This document shows, one piece after another, positions 42,682-51,139 of a stretch of 64,000 bases of DNA (position 1 is its first letter; each line of letters opens with the position of its first letter). Made by a program: the position numbers and the translations under genes. Source of the stretch: PR03 sp964353555 (GTDB lineage: Bacteria; Myxococcota_A; UBA9160; PR03); NCBI GenBank assembly GCA_964353555.1, contig CAYGWM010000007.1, positions 4,672 through 68,671 of the forward strand, read 5' to 3'. The notes beneath the pieces are model-generated. The model did not search any database. It was not told the origin of the DNA and was given only the letters and a program-made list of their open reading frames with translations.

Positions 42682-44101
42682 GACGCACGCGGGCGCTGAT
42701 CGTGTTTGCAGCGCTCGGGTGTGCGCTCGTGGCAGCCCCGGCGCACGCCGAACTGTACGTGTGGGTCGACGCCGAAGGACAGACGCACATAAGCGACGAT
42801 CCGAAGGCGGTGCCGCCTGATGCCGCGAGTCTGCCCGGTTCCGGCGGTGGCGCGGGCGAACTCTGGGGCGGGCGCGTGGTCGGTCCATCGGCGCGGGCGA
42901 CGGCGCGCGATCGAAGCGAGAGCGAGCGCCGTGTCGATCTGCTCGTGCGCGGCGCGCTCGACGACCTGCGTCGCGGCGAGACCGCGCGTGCCGCAGCGTC
43001 GCTCGAAGGCGTCGTGCGTGTCGAGCCGGGAAATCCCGAAGCGCACTGGTATCTGGCGCTGCTCGATCGCCAGCGCGGGCGACTCGAGGCAGCGGAGCGA
43101 CACCTCGAAGCGTTCCTCGCGCACGCGGGCGATTCGCACGATGACTGGCGCGCCTCCGCCGAGCGGCGACTCGCCGGGCTGCGCGATGAGCGCCGGCTCT
43201 CGGCGGAGCAGGGCGCGTCGGGTCCGCTGCGACTCGTCGCGACGCAGAGCCCGCACTTTCGCGTCCGCTACGACGCGCGACTCGGTGAAGCGTCGCCCGA
43301 CTATGCGCGCACGGTGCTGCGCTATCTGGAAGAGGCGTATCGCGACGTCGTCGCGCGACTCGGCGTCGCGCCGAGCGAGCCGACCGGGGTCGTGCTCTAC
43401 GGCAAGGCGGCCTATCTCGCCGCGCATCAGCACCGCTTCTCCTTCCCGACCGTCGGATTCTTCGACGGCAGCATCCACGTCGCGTCGGCCGCGCATCCGG
43501 CGGGCGAACTGCGTTCGCTGCTCTTCCACGAGTTCACCCATGCAGTGTTCGCCGAGCGCAGCGGTGGCGATCGCCCGTTCTGGCTGAACGAGGGGCTCGC
43601 GGAGCTGGCCGAGCGCGTCTCGCGCGGCGAGCGCGGCGTCTCGCGCAGCGAGCGCGCGTTGCTGCGGCGTCGCATCGACGCGGGCGCGTGGATCCCGCTG
43701 GGGCGCCTGGCGCCCGGCTTCGGCGGACTCGACGAGGCGAGTGCGCGCGTCGCCTATCTCGAGGCGACGGCGGCGGCTGCCTGGGTCGAGTCGCACGCCG
43801 GCGCCGCCGGCATCGGCGCGCTTCTCGATGCGATCGCGGCGGGCCAGGACCTCGACGTCGCCTTGCGCCGNNNNNNNNNNNNNNNNNNNNNNNNNNNNNN
43901 NNNNNNNNNNNNNNNNNNNNNNNNNNNNNNNNNNNNNNNNNNNNNNNNNNNNNNNNNNNNNNNNNNNNNNGCGCGCTTCTCGATGCGATCGCGGCGGGCC
44001 AGGACCTCGACGTCGCCTTGCGCCGTGCCACCGGCCTCACCACCGCCACGCTAGACACCACCCTCCGCCACGAAATCCTCTCCGAGTTCGCAACCCCCTG
44101 A
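42678..44101 (+). CDS. DUF4124/TPR/HExxH peptidase-like secreted protein
   Basis: TTG start overlapping the moaB stop. Removing the artefactual 155 bases (one duplicate plus N run) gives a frame-preserving 422-residue product. A signal peptide (~1-24) is followed by a DUF4124 segment (LYVWVDAEGQTHISDDP). TPR-like helices (~85-190) come next, then a peptidase-MA-type domain with His284-Glu-Phe-Thr-His288 (LLFHEFTHAVF) and the downstream Glu in FWLNEGLAELAERV. A zinc-dependent peptidase role is inferred. Extracytoplasmic. Confidence 0.8.
43871..43970. other. Assembly gap (100 N) flanked by a 55-bp duplicate
   Basis: Bases 43816-43870 are identical to 43971-44025. Collapsing one copy and the N run restores the reading frame of the HExxH gene (1269 coding bases), so nothing appears to be missing. 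Confidence 0.95.
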
Positions 44102-44108
44102 GGAGAAA

Positions 44109-44227
44109 GAGGAGAAAGGGGACGGTCCTCCAAGCGGACGGGCTGTGGACTCGAGGGACACACCTCGCCGAGGTCTGTCCCTCGAGTCCACAGCCCGTCC
44201 TCGCCGAGGACCGTCCCCTTTCTCCTC
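44109..44227. repeat. 119-bp near-perfect inverted repeat (REP/MITE-like hairpin)
   Basis: A 22-bp outer stem (44109-44130 with 44206-44227) and a 24-bp inner stem (44137-44160 with 44176-44199) are separated by a 6-nt internal loop. One mismatch and a 4-bp apical stem with a 5-nt loop (CGCCG) complete it. It fills the interval between the HExxH gene stop (44101) and the M20 gene start (44245). There is no T-run. Its GGGGACGGTCC-type arms look like REP elements mobilised by RAYT transposases, but no transposase and no second copy was seen here. Confidence 0.85.
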
Positions 44228-44244
44228 GGCTACGCTGGGCGGTC

Positions 44245-45444
44245 ATGGCGACGTTGCTCGACGGGTTGAGGGATGAGGCTCAGGTGGAGCTCGAGGGCGC
44301 GATCCGGATGCGTCGGCGGCTGCACGAGAATCCTGAGCTGGGTCTGGTGCTCCCGGAGACCCAGCGCGCGGTGCTCGATGCGCTCGGCGACCTCGGCGCC
44401 GAGATCGAGACGGGCGGTGCGACGAGCGCGGTCGTCGCGACGCTGCGCGGTTCGCGACCGGGTCCGACGATCCTGTTGCGCGCCGACATGGACGCGCTGC
44501 CGATGACGGAGGAGACCGGTCTCCCGTTCGCGTCGCAGCACGACGGGCGCATGCATGCGTGCGGCCACGACGCCCATGTCGCGATGCTCGCGGGCGCCGC
44601 TCGGTTGCTCGCTCGCCGCCGCGACGCGTTCGCCGGCACCGTGAAACTGCTGTTCCAGCCCGGCGAGGAGGGCCACGGCGGCGCGCGCATCCTGATCGGC
44701 GAGGGACTCCTCGACGCCGAGCCGCGCGTCGACGCGGCGTTTGCGATCCACGTCGATTCGTCGCTTCCGCGCGGCCGCATCGCGACGCGCCCCGGCCCGA
44801 TCCTCGCCGCCGGCGATCTGATCTCGATCGACGTCACCGGTCGCGGTGGCCACGCGTCGATGCCGCATCTCGCCGCCGACCCGATCCCGGTCGCGTGCGA
44901 GATCGTGATGGCGCTGCAGTCGCTCGTCACCCGACGCATCGATGCGTTCGATCCGGTCGTGATCACGATCACGCGCATCCAGGCCGGCAGCGCGGGCAAC
45001 GTGATCCCGCCGACCGCGAACCTGCTCGGTACGATCCGCTCGGTGTCGGAGCGCGCGCGGGAAGCGGCGCATGAAGGCGTGCGTCGCGTGGCCGAAGGGA
45101 TCGCCGCCGCCCACGGCGTCGACGCGAAGGTGCACGTGGTTCCGGGCTATCCGGTGACCGTCAATCACGCGGACTTCGCCGCGTTCGCTCGGGGCGTTGC
45201 GGCGGAAGTGGTCGGCGAGGGCGCCATCATCGACATGCGCGCGCCGATCATGGGCGCCGAGGATTTCTCGTACGTATTGCAGCGCGTGCCGGGCGCAATC
45301 GTCTTCCTCGGTGCGCGTCCGCCCGAAGGTCCGAGCGAGCCGCTCCATTCGAGTCGGATGCGGATCGACGAAGAGGCGATGGCGACGGGGATCGCGTTGC
45401 ACGCGGCGGTCGCGCTGCGCTGGCTCGCGCAGAACGCCGCGTGA
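44245..45444 (+). CDS. M20 family amidohydrolase (N-acyl amino acid hydrolase type)
   Basis: 399 residues from ATG at 44245. Metal ligands and catalytic residues of M20D enzymes are visible: RRRLHENPELG, LLRADMDALPM, HACGHDAHVAML, LLFQPGEEGHGGA, and the dimerisation domain HASMPHLAADPI. C-terminal GAEDFSYVLQRVPGAIVFLG and LHSS complete the site. Relatives hydrolyse hippurate, N-acetyl amino acids or IAA conjugates; the exact substrate is unknown. The start follows the hairpin by 17 bases, which could affect translation. Confidence 0.92.
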   Translation: MATLLDGLRDEAQVELEGAIRMRRRLHENPELGLVLPETQRAVLDALGDLGAEIETGGATSAVVATLRGSRPGPTILLRADMDALPMTEETGLPFASQHDGRMHACGHDAHVAMLAGAARLLARRRDAFAGTVKLLFQPGEEGHGGARILIGEGLLDAEPRVDAAFAIHVDSSLPRGRIATRPGPILAAGDLISIDVTGRGGHASMPHLAADPIPVACEIVMALQSLVTRRIDAFDPVVITITRIQAGSAGNVIPPTANLLGTIRSVSERAREAAHEGVRRVAEGIAAAHGVDAKVHVVPGYPVTVNHADFAAFARGVAAEVVGEGAIIDMRAPIMGAEDFSYVLQRVPGAIVFLGARPPEGPSEPLHSSRMRIDEEAMATGIALHAAVALRWLAQNAA

Positions 45445-45821
45445 GCGAGCCTCGCTGGCCGCTGTCGCCGCGCGCTGCGCGCGTTTTCTACGGCGTTGCA
45501 GATGCATGGCTTCCGAGCGATGGCACGGGCGCGGCCGTCGACGTGGTCGCTGTGCTCGGACCGCAGCTCGAGAACGCGGGCGAACGACGCCGTCTCGAGC
45601 GCACCCTCTGGCTGCTCGAGTGGTCGCCGCGCTTGCTGCTGCGCTCGCGACGCGGCCTCAGTTGGATGGAACAGCGCGCGCGGCGCGCATGGCTCGCGCG
45701 GCTCGAGCGCAGCCGCATTCGCGCGGTGGGGCGATCCATCGCGGCGCTGCGGGCGCTCGTCGCGACGAGCTGCGCCGCCGCTTCGGGATCCGGCGCGCCT
45801 CAGTCCTTGCCTGGCGCGTAG
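45441..45821 (+). CDS. Hypothetical protein, 126 residues
   Basis: Overlaps the M20 gene by 4 bp and the rpoH 3' end (opposite strand) by 22 bp. The start (RAARVFYGVADAWLPSDGTG) is faintly like gluconate 2-dehydrogenase subunit-3-type proteins, which is only a texture match. The rest is Arg/Leu-rich and helical (LLEWSPRLLLRSRRGLSWMEQ). No signal peptide. A soluble helical protein is the most that can be said. Confidence 0.5.
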   Translation: MSEPRWPLSPRAARVFYGVADAWLPSDGTGAAVDVVAVLGPQLENAGERRRLERTLWLLEWSPRLLLRSRRGLSWMEQRARRAWLARLERSRIRAVGRSIAALRALVATSCAAASGSGAPQSLPGA

Positions 45822-46777
45822 TACTCGAAGTCCACCAGGTTCTCCTTCATGAACTCGCGCAGCCGCGCCACCACGCGCGCTTCGAGTTGGCGCACACGCT
45901 CCCGGGTGATGCCGAGTTCGTCGCCCATCTCCTGCAATGTCTTCGGCTCTTCGGCCAGCATGCGCTCCTCGATGATCATGCGGTCCCGCTCGCTGAGCGT
46001 TGCGGCGAACTCGCGGACCTTCTCGAGGAAGACGCGCCGCAGCTCGAGGTCGGCGACGTTCTTCTCGACCGACGGACCCTCGCCGGTGAGGAAATCGCCG
46101 TAGGTCGCGCTGCCTTCGTCCTCGTGGACCGGAGCATCGATCGAGAGGTCGCTGTGACCGAGCCGCTGCTCCATGTCGACGACGTCGTCCTCGGTGACGT
46201 CGAGACGCTCGGCGATCATCCGCGGTTCGACTTCGATGCCGAGCCGCTCGAGCTCGCGCTTCTCCTTGTTGAGCCGGAAGAAGAGCTTGCGCTGCGCGCG
46301 CGTGGTGCCGAGTCGCACCAGACGGATGTTGTCGAGCAGGTACTTGAGGACGTAGGCGCGGATCCAGTACGCCGCGTAGGACGAAAGCTTCACGCCCTGG
46401 TAGGGGTCGAAGCGTTGCACCGCCTGCAACAGGCCGACGTTGCCCTCCTGGATCAGGTCGAGCACGTTGGTCCAGGTGCGGCGGTACTCCATCGCGATCT
46501 TCACGACCAGCCGCAGGTTCGAGAGCACGAGACGCTTGGCGGCCTCGGCGTCGCCGTGCAGGGCCCAACGCAGTGCCAGCTCGTGCTCTTCCTCGCGCGA
46601 GATCGGGGCGTGGTCGCGGAGCTGGGAGAAGTAACGCGACAGCGCGTCGGTGCGCTCGACGTCGCGGCGTTTCGTTTCGGGCGCTTCGACTCGCGCAGGG
46701 ATCGCCGACTCGAGCGGCGCGATCGCACGCGTTGCCGGGCCGACCGGCGGAGGGACGCTGCGCTCGGGAGGGCTCAC
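45800..46777 (-). CDS. rpoH: RNA polymerase sigma-32 type factor
   Basis: 325 residues. Region 1.2/2 (LSRYFSQLRDHAPISREEEHELA, NLRLVVKIAMEYR, LDLIQEGNVGLLQAVQRFDP, SYAAYWIRAYVLKYLL) and region 4 (TLSERDRMIIEERMLAEEPKTLQEMGDELG, ITRERVRQLEA) are complete. The segment QRKLFFRLNKEK matches the RpoH box that marks heat-shock sigma factors. An N-terminal Pro/Ala-rich extension of ~40 residues is unusual. Probably controls heat-shock genes. Confidence 0.9.
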   Translation of the reverse strand: MSPPERSVPPPVGPATRAIAPLESAIPARVEAPETKRRDVERTDALSRYFSQLRDHAPISREEEHELALRWALHGDAEAAKRLVLSNLRLVVKIAMEYRRTWTNVLDLIQEGNVGLLQAVQRFDPYQGVKLSSYAAYWIRAYVLKYLLDNIRLVRLGTTRAQRKLFFRLNKEKRELERLGIEVEPRMIAERLDVTEDDVVDMEQRLGHSDLSIDAPVHEDEGSATYGDFLTGEGPSVEKNVADLELRRVFLEKVREFAATLSERDRMIIEERMLAEEPKTLQEMGDELGITRERVRQLEARVVARLREFMKENLVDFEYYAPGKD

Positions 46778-46804
46778 GCGGCGAGACTAGCAGAGCACAG
46801 AACG

Positions 46805-46839
46805 AGAACCGGGCTGCGCGGAGTGCGCAGCCCGGTTCT
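46805..46839 (-). terminator. Hairpin terminator downstream of cytochrome c gene
   Basis: A perfect 15-bp inverted repeat (46805-46819 with 46825-46839) and 5-nt loop lies between the cytochrome c stop (46860) and the rpoH start (46777). Read on the minus strand it is followed by a weakly T-containing stretch (CGTTCTGTG). It should separate the two transcription units. Confidence 0.6.
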
Positions 46840-46859
46840 ACAAGTCTCGTCGCGTCGTC

Positions 46860-47237
46860 CTACTGCTTGAACGTTCGGACGTACACGATGATGTCCGTGA
46901 TGTCGGAATCGGGCAGCTGAGGCCAGCCCGCCATCAATGCATTGCCGCCGTAGGCGGCCGCGCCGTTCTTCACCACGCTCATCAGATCGGCGTCGGTGCC
47001 AGGCTTCCCGTCCTTGTCCGTGTCGAACTTGAATTCGCCCTTGGTGAAGTCCCGGGGCTTCGGCTCCGGAAGCGCGACGCCCACCGGGCCGTCGCCCTTC
47101 CCTGACGTTCCGTGGCACGACGCGCAGTTCGTTTCGAAGAGCGTCTTGCCCTTCGCCGCGTCGCCCGCGGCGTTCGCGGCGATCGGCGCAGCGGCCAGCG
47201 AGAGCCCGACCATGACGAGCGACAACTTCCGAATCAT
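46860..47237 (-). CDS. Small periplasmic class I cytochrome c
   Basis: 125 residues from ATG at 47237, preceded by GAGGAG. A signal peptide (~1-23, ending AANA) is followed by the haem site CASCHGTSGKGDGPVG and a C-terminal Met-containing region (GGNALMAGWPQL) that may supply the sixth iron ligand, then ITDIIVYVRTF. An electron shuttle in the periplasm. It has its own promoter (47358-47385) and terminator, so it is monocistronic. Longer upstream frames have no signal peptide at their start. Confidence 0.9.
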   Translation of the reverse strand: MIRKLSLVMVGLSLAAAPIAANAAGDAAKGKTLFETNCASCHGTSGKGDGPVGVALPEPKPRDFTKGEFKFDTDKDGKPGTDADLMSVVKNGAAAYGGNALMAGWPQLPDSDITDIIVYVRTFKQ

Positions 47238-47357
47238 CGATGGATCTCCTCGTGCTCTGCCCGGTCTCGACTCGTAACACGATCGACGAGCGAGCCGAAC
47301 GACTTCCGTGCCCTCGGACGGCAGCAACGCACATCCATTCGGGCGGGTTGGGCGCGG

Positions 47358-47385
47358 AACATAAGAAACGCGCAGCACAGGTCAA
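47358..47385 (-). promoter_or_regulatory. Sigma70-type promoter for the cytochrome c gene
   Basis: On the minus strand, TTGACC (47380-47385) and TATGTT (47358-47363) are separated by 16 bases. It overlaps the pepA stop and leaves a 5' leader of ~110 bases before the cytochrome ATG. Confidence 0.5.
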
Positions 47386-48908
47386 ACGACGCCGGTGCTC
47401 GGCCAACCCTGGAGCAACTCCGTCACGAGACGCACACCGACGCCGGTGGCGCCGTAGGGCTGGTACGGACCCGCTTTGCCGGTATAGGCAGTGCCTGCGA
47501 TGTCGAGGTGCGCCCACGGTGTTTCCCCGACGAACGCCGATAGGAACGCCGCCGCCGTGCTCGCGCCCGCGTCGCGACCGCCACTCACGTTCTTCAGGTC
47601 GGCGATCTGAGAGCGCATCTCATCGCGGTGCGCGTCGGCCATCGGCATCCGCCAGGCGCGCTCGCCGGTCGCCTGGCCCGCGCGCGCGATCGCATCGGCG
47701 AGGCTGTCGTGGTTGCTGAAGAGTCCCGAGCACCAGCTGCCGAGTGCGACGACGCAAGCGCCGGTGAGCGTCGCCAGGTCGATGATCGCGTCCGGCTCGT
47801 ATTGCGTCTTCGCGAAGTGGATCGCGTCGCACAGCACGAGCCGTCCCTCGGCGTCGGTGTTCTGGATCTCGATCGTCTGGCCAGACATCGACGTGAGGAT
47901 GTCGCCGGGCCGGTACGCCTCGCCGCCCGGCATGTTCTCGGCCGCGGCGAGAATCCCGACTACGTGCAGCGGCAGCTCGAGCAGCGCGGCCGCGCGCAAG
48001 ATGCCCACCACCGCGGCGGCGCCCGACATGTCGTGTTTCATGTCGTGCATGCCGCTCGAAGGCTTGATCGAGATGCCGCCGGAGTCGAAGGTGATGCCCT
48101 TGCCGACGACGCAGACGGTCGGACGATTCCGGGCGCCGCGTCGCGGTGCATGCTGCAGCACGACCAGTCGCGGCGGGTGGATGCTGCCCTGACCGACGCC
48201 GAGCAACGCCCCCATCTTGCGCTTGCGCAGTTCGGGAACGTCGAGCACGCGGCACGCGAGTCCCACTTCGTGCGCCACCTTGCGCGCCTCGGCGGCGAGC
48301 ACCGCGGGTGACATCGCATTGGAGGGCTCATTGGAAAGTCGCCGCGCGACGTTCTGGCACTCCGCGAGCGTCGCGCCGACGCCAGCCGCATCGCGCGCCG
48401 CGCGCAGCTCGGACTCGCGTTCGATGTGGATCGAGACGCGCGACAGCGCGGGCGGTGCGTCGTCCTTCTTGGTGCGCCAGGAGTCGCTCCGATACGAGCT
48501 GAGGATCGTCGCTTCGGCGAGCGCGCGCGCCGCATCGGCCGTGCGCACTCGTTTCGACGCCGGTACGACGATCGCGAGCGAACGCGCGCGCCGCGCGCCT
48601 GCGGCGGCCACCGCGCGGCCCCCGAGCTGGCGCAACGCCTCGGCGTCGAGCTTCTCCTCATCGCCGACGCCGAGCAGCAGCACGCGTCGCGGAGCGCCGC
48701 GCCCGCGCCCGAACAGCACCAGCGTTTCGCCCTTGCGACCGCGGAAGTCGCCGCTTTTCACCACCTCGTGGATCTGCCCACCGAGCGCGTGATCCACCGC
48801 TGCGACGCGCGCGGAGAGCCGCGCAGTGCTCGCGAGCGTCGGCAGCGCGAGCGCGAGCAGGTCCGCTCCCGCGCGAATCGGTTCCTGTGCTTCGACCGTG
48901 ACCTTCAT
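47382..48908 (-). CDS. pepA: Leucyl aminopeptidase (M17)
   Basis: A cytosolic metallo-aminopeptidase of 508 residues from ATG at 48908, preceded by GGAGG. The signature NTDAEGRLVLCDA is intact, and the metal-site segments VVGKGITFDSGGISIKPS and DMKHDMSGAA are present, as is the C-terminal GTAYTGK. Removes N-terminal residues from peptides; in some bacteria PepA also binds DNA in site-specific recombination. Divergent from tolQ. Confidence 0.94.
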   Translation of the reverse strand: MKVTVEAQEPIRAGADLLALALPTLASTARLSARVAAVDHALGGQIHEVVKSGDFRGRKGETLVLFGRGRGAPRRVLLLGVGDEEKLDAEALRQLGGRAVAAAGARRARSLAIVVPASKRVRTADAARALAEATILSSYRSDSWRTKKDDAPPALSRVSIHIERESELRAARDAAGVGATLAECQNVARRLSNEPSNAMSPAVLAAEARKVAHEVGLACRVLDVPELRKRKMGALLGVGQGSIHPPRLVVLQHAPRRGARNRPTVCVVGKGITFDSGGISIKPSSGMHDMKHDMSGAAAVVGILRAAALLELPLHVVGILAAAENMPGGEAYRPGDILTSMSGQTIEIQNTDAEGRLVLCDAIHFAKTQYEPDAIIDLATLTGACVVALGSWCSGLFSNHDSLADAIARAGQATGERAWRMPMADAHRDEMRSQIADLKNVSGGRDAGASTAAAFLSAFVGETPWAHLDIAGTAYTGKAGPYQPYGATGVGVRLVTELLQGWPSTGVV

Positions 48909-48927
48909 TCATCCTCCACATGCGCAA

Positions 48928-48956
48928 TTGATTGGCTGCGCAGCGTCTTCTAAGCT
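48928..48956 (+). promoter_or_regulatory. Sigma70-type promoter for the tol operon
   Basis: TTGATT (48928-48933), 17-base spacer, TAAGCT (48951-48956). It is the only intergenic interval (73 bases) upstream of tolQ and diverges from pepA. Confidence 0.4.
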
Positions 48957-48981
48957 GGACCGACATCAAATAGAGAGGCCT

Positions 48982-49728
48982 ATGGGACTGCTTCTCGTCG
49001 GGGCGGACTGGGGGGTGCGTCTCGCGAGTCTCGACATTCTCCGGCTGATCGGTCAGGCCGGATGGATCGTCAAGCTCGTCCTCCTCGCGTTGGCCACTGC
49101 TTCCGTCGTGTCGTGGGCGATCATCGCGTTCAAGTGGCGCGAGCTTCGTCGCGCGACGCAGGATAGCGAGGCGTTTCTCGAGGTGTACCACGAGGGATCG
49201 TTCGACGCGGCGCATGAAGTCGCGCGCGACCTCGAGCACAGCCCGATCGCGCAAGTCTTTCTCGAAGCGTATGGAGAACTCGGGCGCATCGCGCGCTACG
49301 CGGGTCGTTCGCTGTCGAGCGGACTCGGCGATCTGCAGCGCCGCGCCGTCGAGCGACAGATCTCGTGGACCGCTTCGCGCGAGACGCACCGGCTCGAGCG
49401 CGGCCTCGAGTTCCTCGCGACGACCGGCAGTGCGGCGCCGTTCGTCGGCCTCTTCGGCACCGTGATCGGCATCATCTCGGCCTTCGAGGAGATCGGACGG
49501 GCGGGCTCTGCCAGCCTCGCCGTCGTCGCACCCGGTATCGCCGAAGCGCTGATCGCAACGGCCGTCGGCCTCGCCGCCGCGATTCCGGCGACGATTTTCT
49601 ACAACCATTTCGTCGGCGAGCTGCGACGGCTCGGCGAGCGTGTCGATCTGTTCGCCGAAGAGTTCCTCGCTGACCTGCGGGTTCGCGGCGCACGTCCCAC
49701 CGATGAGACGCGCGCGGCGGGGTCCTAG
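48982..49728 (+). CDS. tolQ: TolQ/ExbB proton-channel protein
   Basis: 248 residues from ATG at 48982 with GAGAGG upstream. Three membrane helices: ~25-48 (GWIVKLVLLALATASVVSWAI), ~150-175 (TTGSAAPFVGLFGTVIGIIS) and ~190-212 (GIAEALIATAVGLAAAIPA). With TolR it forms the proton-driven stator energising TolA at the division septum and outer membrane. First gene of tolQRA-tolB-cpoB. Confidence 0.94.
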   Translation: MGLLLVGADWGVRLASLDILRLIGQAGWIVKLVLLALATASVVSWAIIAFKWRELRRATQDSEAFLEVYHEGSFDAAHEVARDLEHSPIAQVFLEAYGELGRIARYAGRSLSSGLGDLQRRAVERQISWTASRETHRLERGLEFLATTGSAAPFVGLFGTVIGIISAFEEIGRAGSASLAVVAPGIAEALIATAVGLAAAIPATIFYNHFVGELRRLGERVDLFAEEFLADLRVRGARPTDETRAAGS

Positions 49729-49731
49729 CTC

Positions 49732-50136
49732 GTGGGCGCGGTTCGGCGCGGACACACGGTGATGTCCGAGATCAACGTCACGCCGTTCGTCGACGTGATG
49801 TTGGTGCTGCTGATCATCTTCATGGTGACTGCGCCGTTGATGCAGCAGGGAATCGATGTCGACCTGCCGCAGACGACGACACAGGCGCTGCGCCTCGACC
49901 AGGAACCGCTCGTGCTGAGCGTCCAGCGCGATGGCAAGACGTTCCTCGGCAAGCAGGAAATCGCGACGGGCGAACTCACCGTCAAGCTGCGCGCGGTGTT
50001 CGACTCACGCGGCGACAAGGAACTGTACCTGCGCGCAGACCGCGAGGCGCCGTACGGAATGGTCGCCAAGGCGATGGCGGCGGCCCGCAACGCCGGCGCC
50101 ACCAAGCTGGGCATCGTCACCGAGCCGGAGGGCTAG
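49732..50136 (+). CDS. tolR: TolR/ExbD protein
   Basis: 134 residues, GTG start 3 bases after tolQ. Signature SEINVTPFVDVMLVLLIIFM with the proton-carrying Asp in the single membrane helix, followed by a periplasmic domain (YLRADREAPYGMVAKAMAAA). Partners TolQ. The tolA-like gene follows 4 bases after its stop. Confidence 0.95.
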   Translation: MGAVRRGHTVMSEINVTPFVDVMLVLLIIFMVTAPLMQQGIDVDLPQTTTQALRLDQEPLVLSVQRDGKTFLGKQEIATGELTVKLRAVFDSRGDKELYLRADREAPYGMVAKAMAAARNAGATKLGIVTEPEG

Positions 50137-50140
50137 GGCG

Positions 50141-51139
50141 CTGACGCGGAACGCGATCACTTCGGGCGGCGGCCTCGAGGAAGCCCGGCGGCGCCAACTT
50201 CGGCGGTGGATCTTGGTCTCCGCGTTTGGCCACGGGATCGTCGTTGCGGCACTGTTGTGGATGCCGGCGCAGAAACCCGCGGAGTTGCCCGGCGTGGTGA
50301 CCGTCGATCTGGTCGCGCTGGCCGCGCCGGCTGCCGCCGGGAAACCCGCTTCGTTGCCGAAGCCGGCGCAGCCGAAGCCGCTGCCGCCGACGCCCGCTGC
50401 GAGGCCGGTCCCGCCCGCTGCTCCGGTTGCCGAAGCGCCCAAGCCGGAGCCGCAGAAGCCCGAGCCTCCCAAACCGGAGCCGCCGAAACCGCCGCCCCCG
50501 CCGCCGCCGAAGAATGAGACAGCGATTCCGAAGACGCCCCAGCGCGAGCCTGAGAAGCCGAAAGCGAAGCCTGAGCCCGAACCCGACCCCAAGCCGGAGC
50601 CGAAGCCACGGACGGACCCGAAGCCGCCGCCCAAGGAGGTGGCCAAGACCGAAGCGCCGAAGCCGTCGCCTGCTCCGACCCCTCCGAAGCCGAAGCCGCA
50701 GGAATCCTATGACGACGTGCTCGCCGGCTTGCGCGCCGAGCGCGGCGAAGATCGCCCCGACCCGGTCGCGCGGCCGACGCGCACAGCGAGCGCCGCGAAA
50801 GCTGGCGCTGGCGGCACTGCCGCGACGCCGGCCGCGCGCGCTTCGGGCACCGCGTCCGTCACTCCAGAGGTTGCGTCCTGGCTGCGGGCCGCGCGCCTGC
50901 ATGTGCGTCAGGCTTGGGTGCTGCCGGCCGGTCTCCGTCGCGAGCCGCTCGAAACGCAGGTCGAGGTCGAGCTGGACGCGCAAGGCAACGTGATCTCGGA
51001 GCCGAAAGTGACGCGCCGATCGGGAAACCCCTGGTATGACGAGAGCGTCGTCCGCGCCGTGCAGAAAGCGAGTCCGCTGCCGCCGCCGCCGGAGCCGGGC
51101 AACTGGCCGTTCGTGTTTCGACCGGAGGATCTCGGTTGA
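50141..51139 (+). CDS. tolA: TolA/TonB-like energy transducer (CTG start inferred)
   Basis: 332 residues if translation starts at CTG 50141, which lies 8 bases after GGAGGG (50127-50132). This start gives the required basic cytoplasmic segment (ARRRQLRRW) before the membrane helix (WILVSAFGHGIVVAALLW). Other in-frame starts (TTG 50213, ATG 50261) lie inside or after the helix. A long Pro/Lys/Glu-rich periplasmic arm (~85-235) follows, then a TonB/TolA C-terminal domain (EVASWLRAARLHVRQAWVLP, TQVEVELDAQGNVISEPKV). Links the TolQR motor to the cell envelope. Confidence 0.85.
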   Translation: MTRNAITSGGGLEEARRRQLRRWILVSAFGHGIVVAALLWMPAQKPAELPGVVTVDLVALAAPAAAGKPASLPKPAQPKPLPPTPAARPVPPAAPVAEAPKPEPQKPEPPKPEPPKPPPPPPPKNETAIPKTPQREPEKPKAKPEPEPDPKPEPKPRTDPKPPPKEVAKTEAPKPSPAPTPPKPKPQESYDDVLAGLRAERGEDRPDPVARPTRTASAAKAGAGGTAATPAARASGTASVTPEVASWLRAARLHVRQAWVLPAGLRREPLETQVEVELDAQGNVISEPKVTRRSGNPWYDESVVRAVQKASPLPPPPEPGNWPFVFRPEDLG

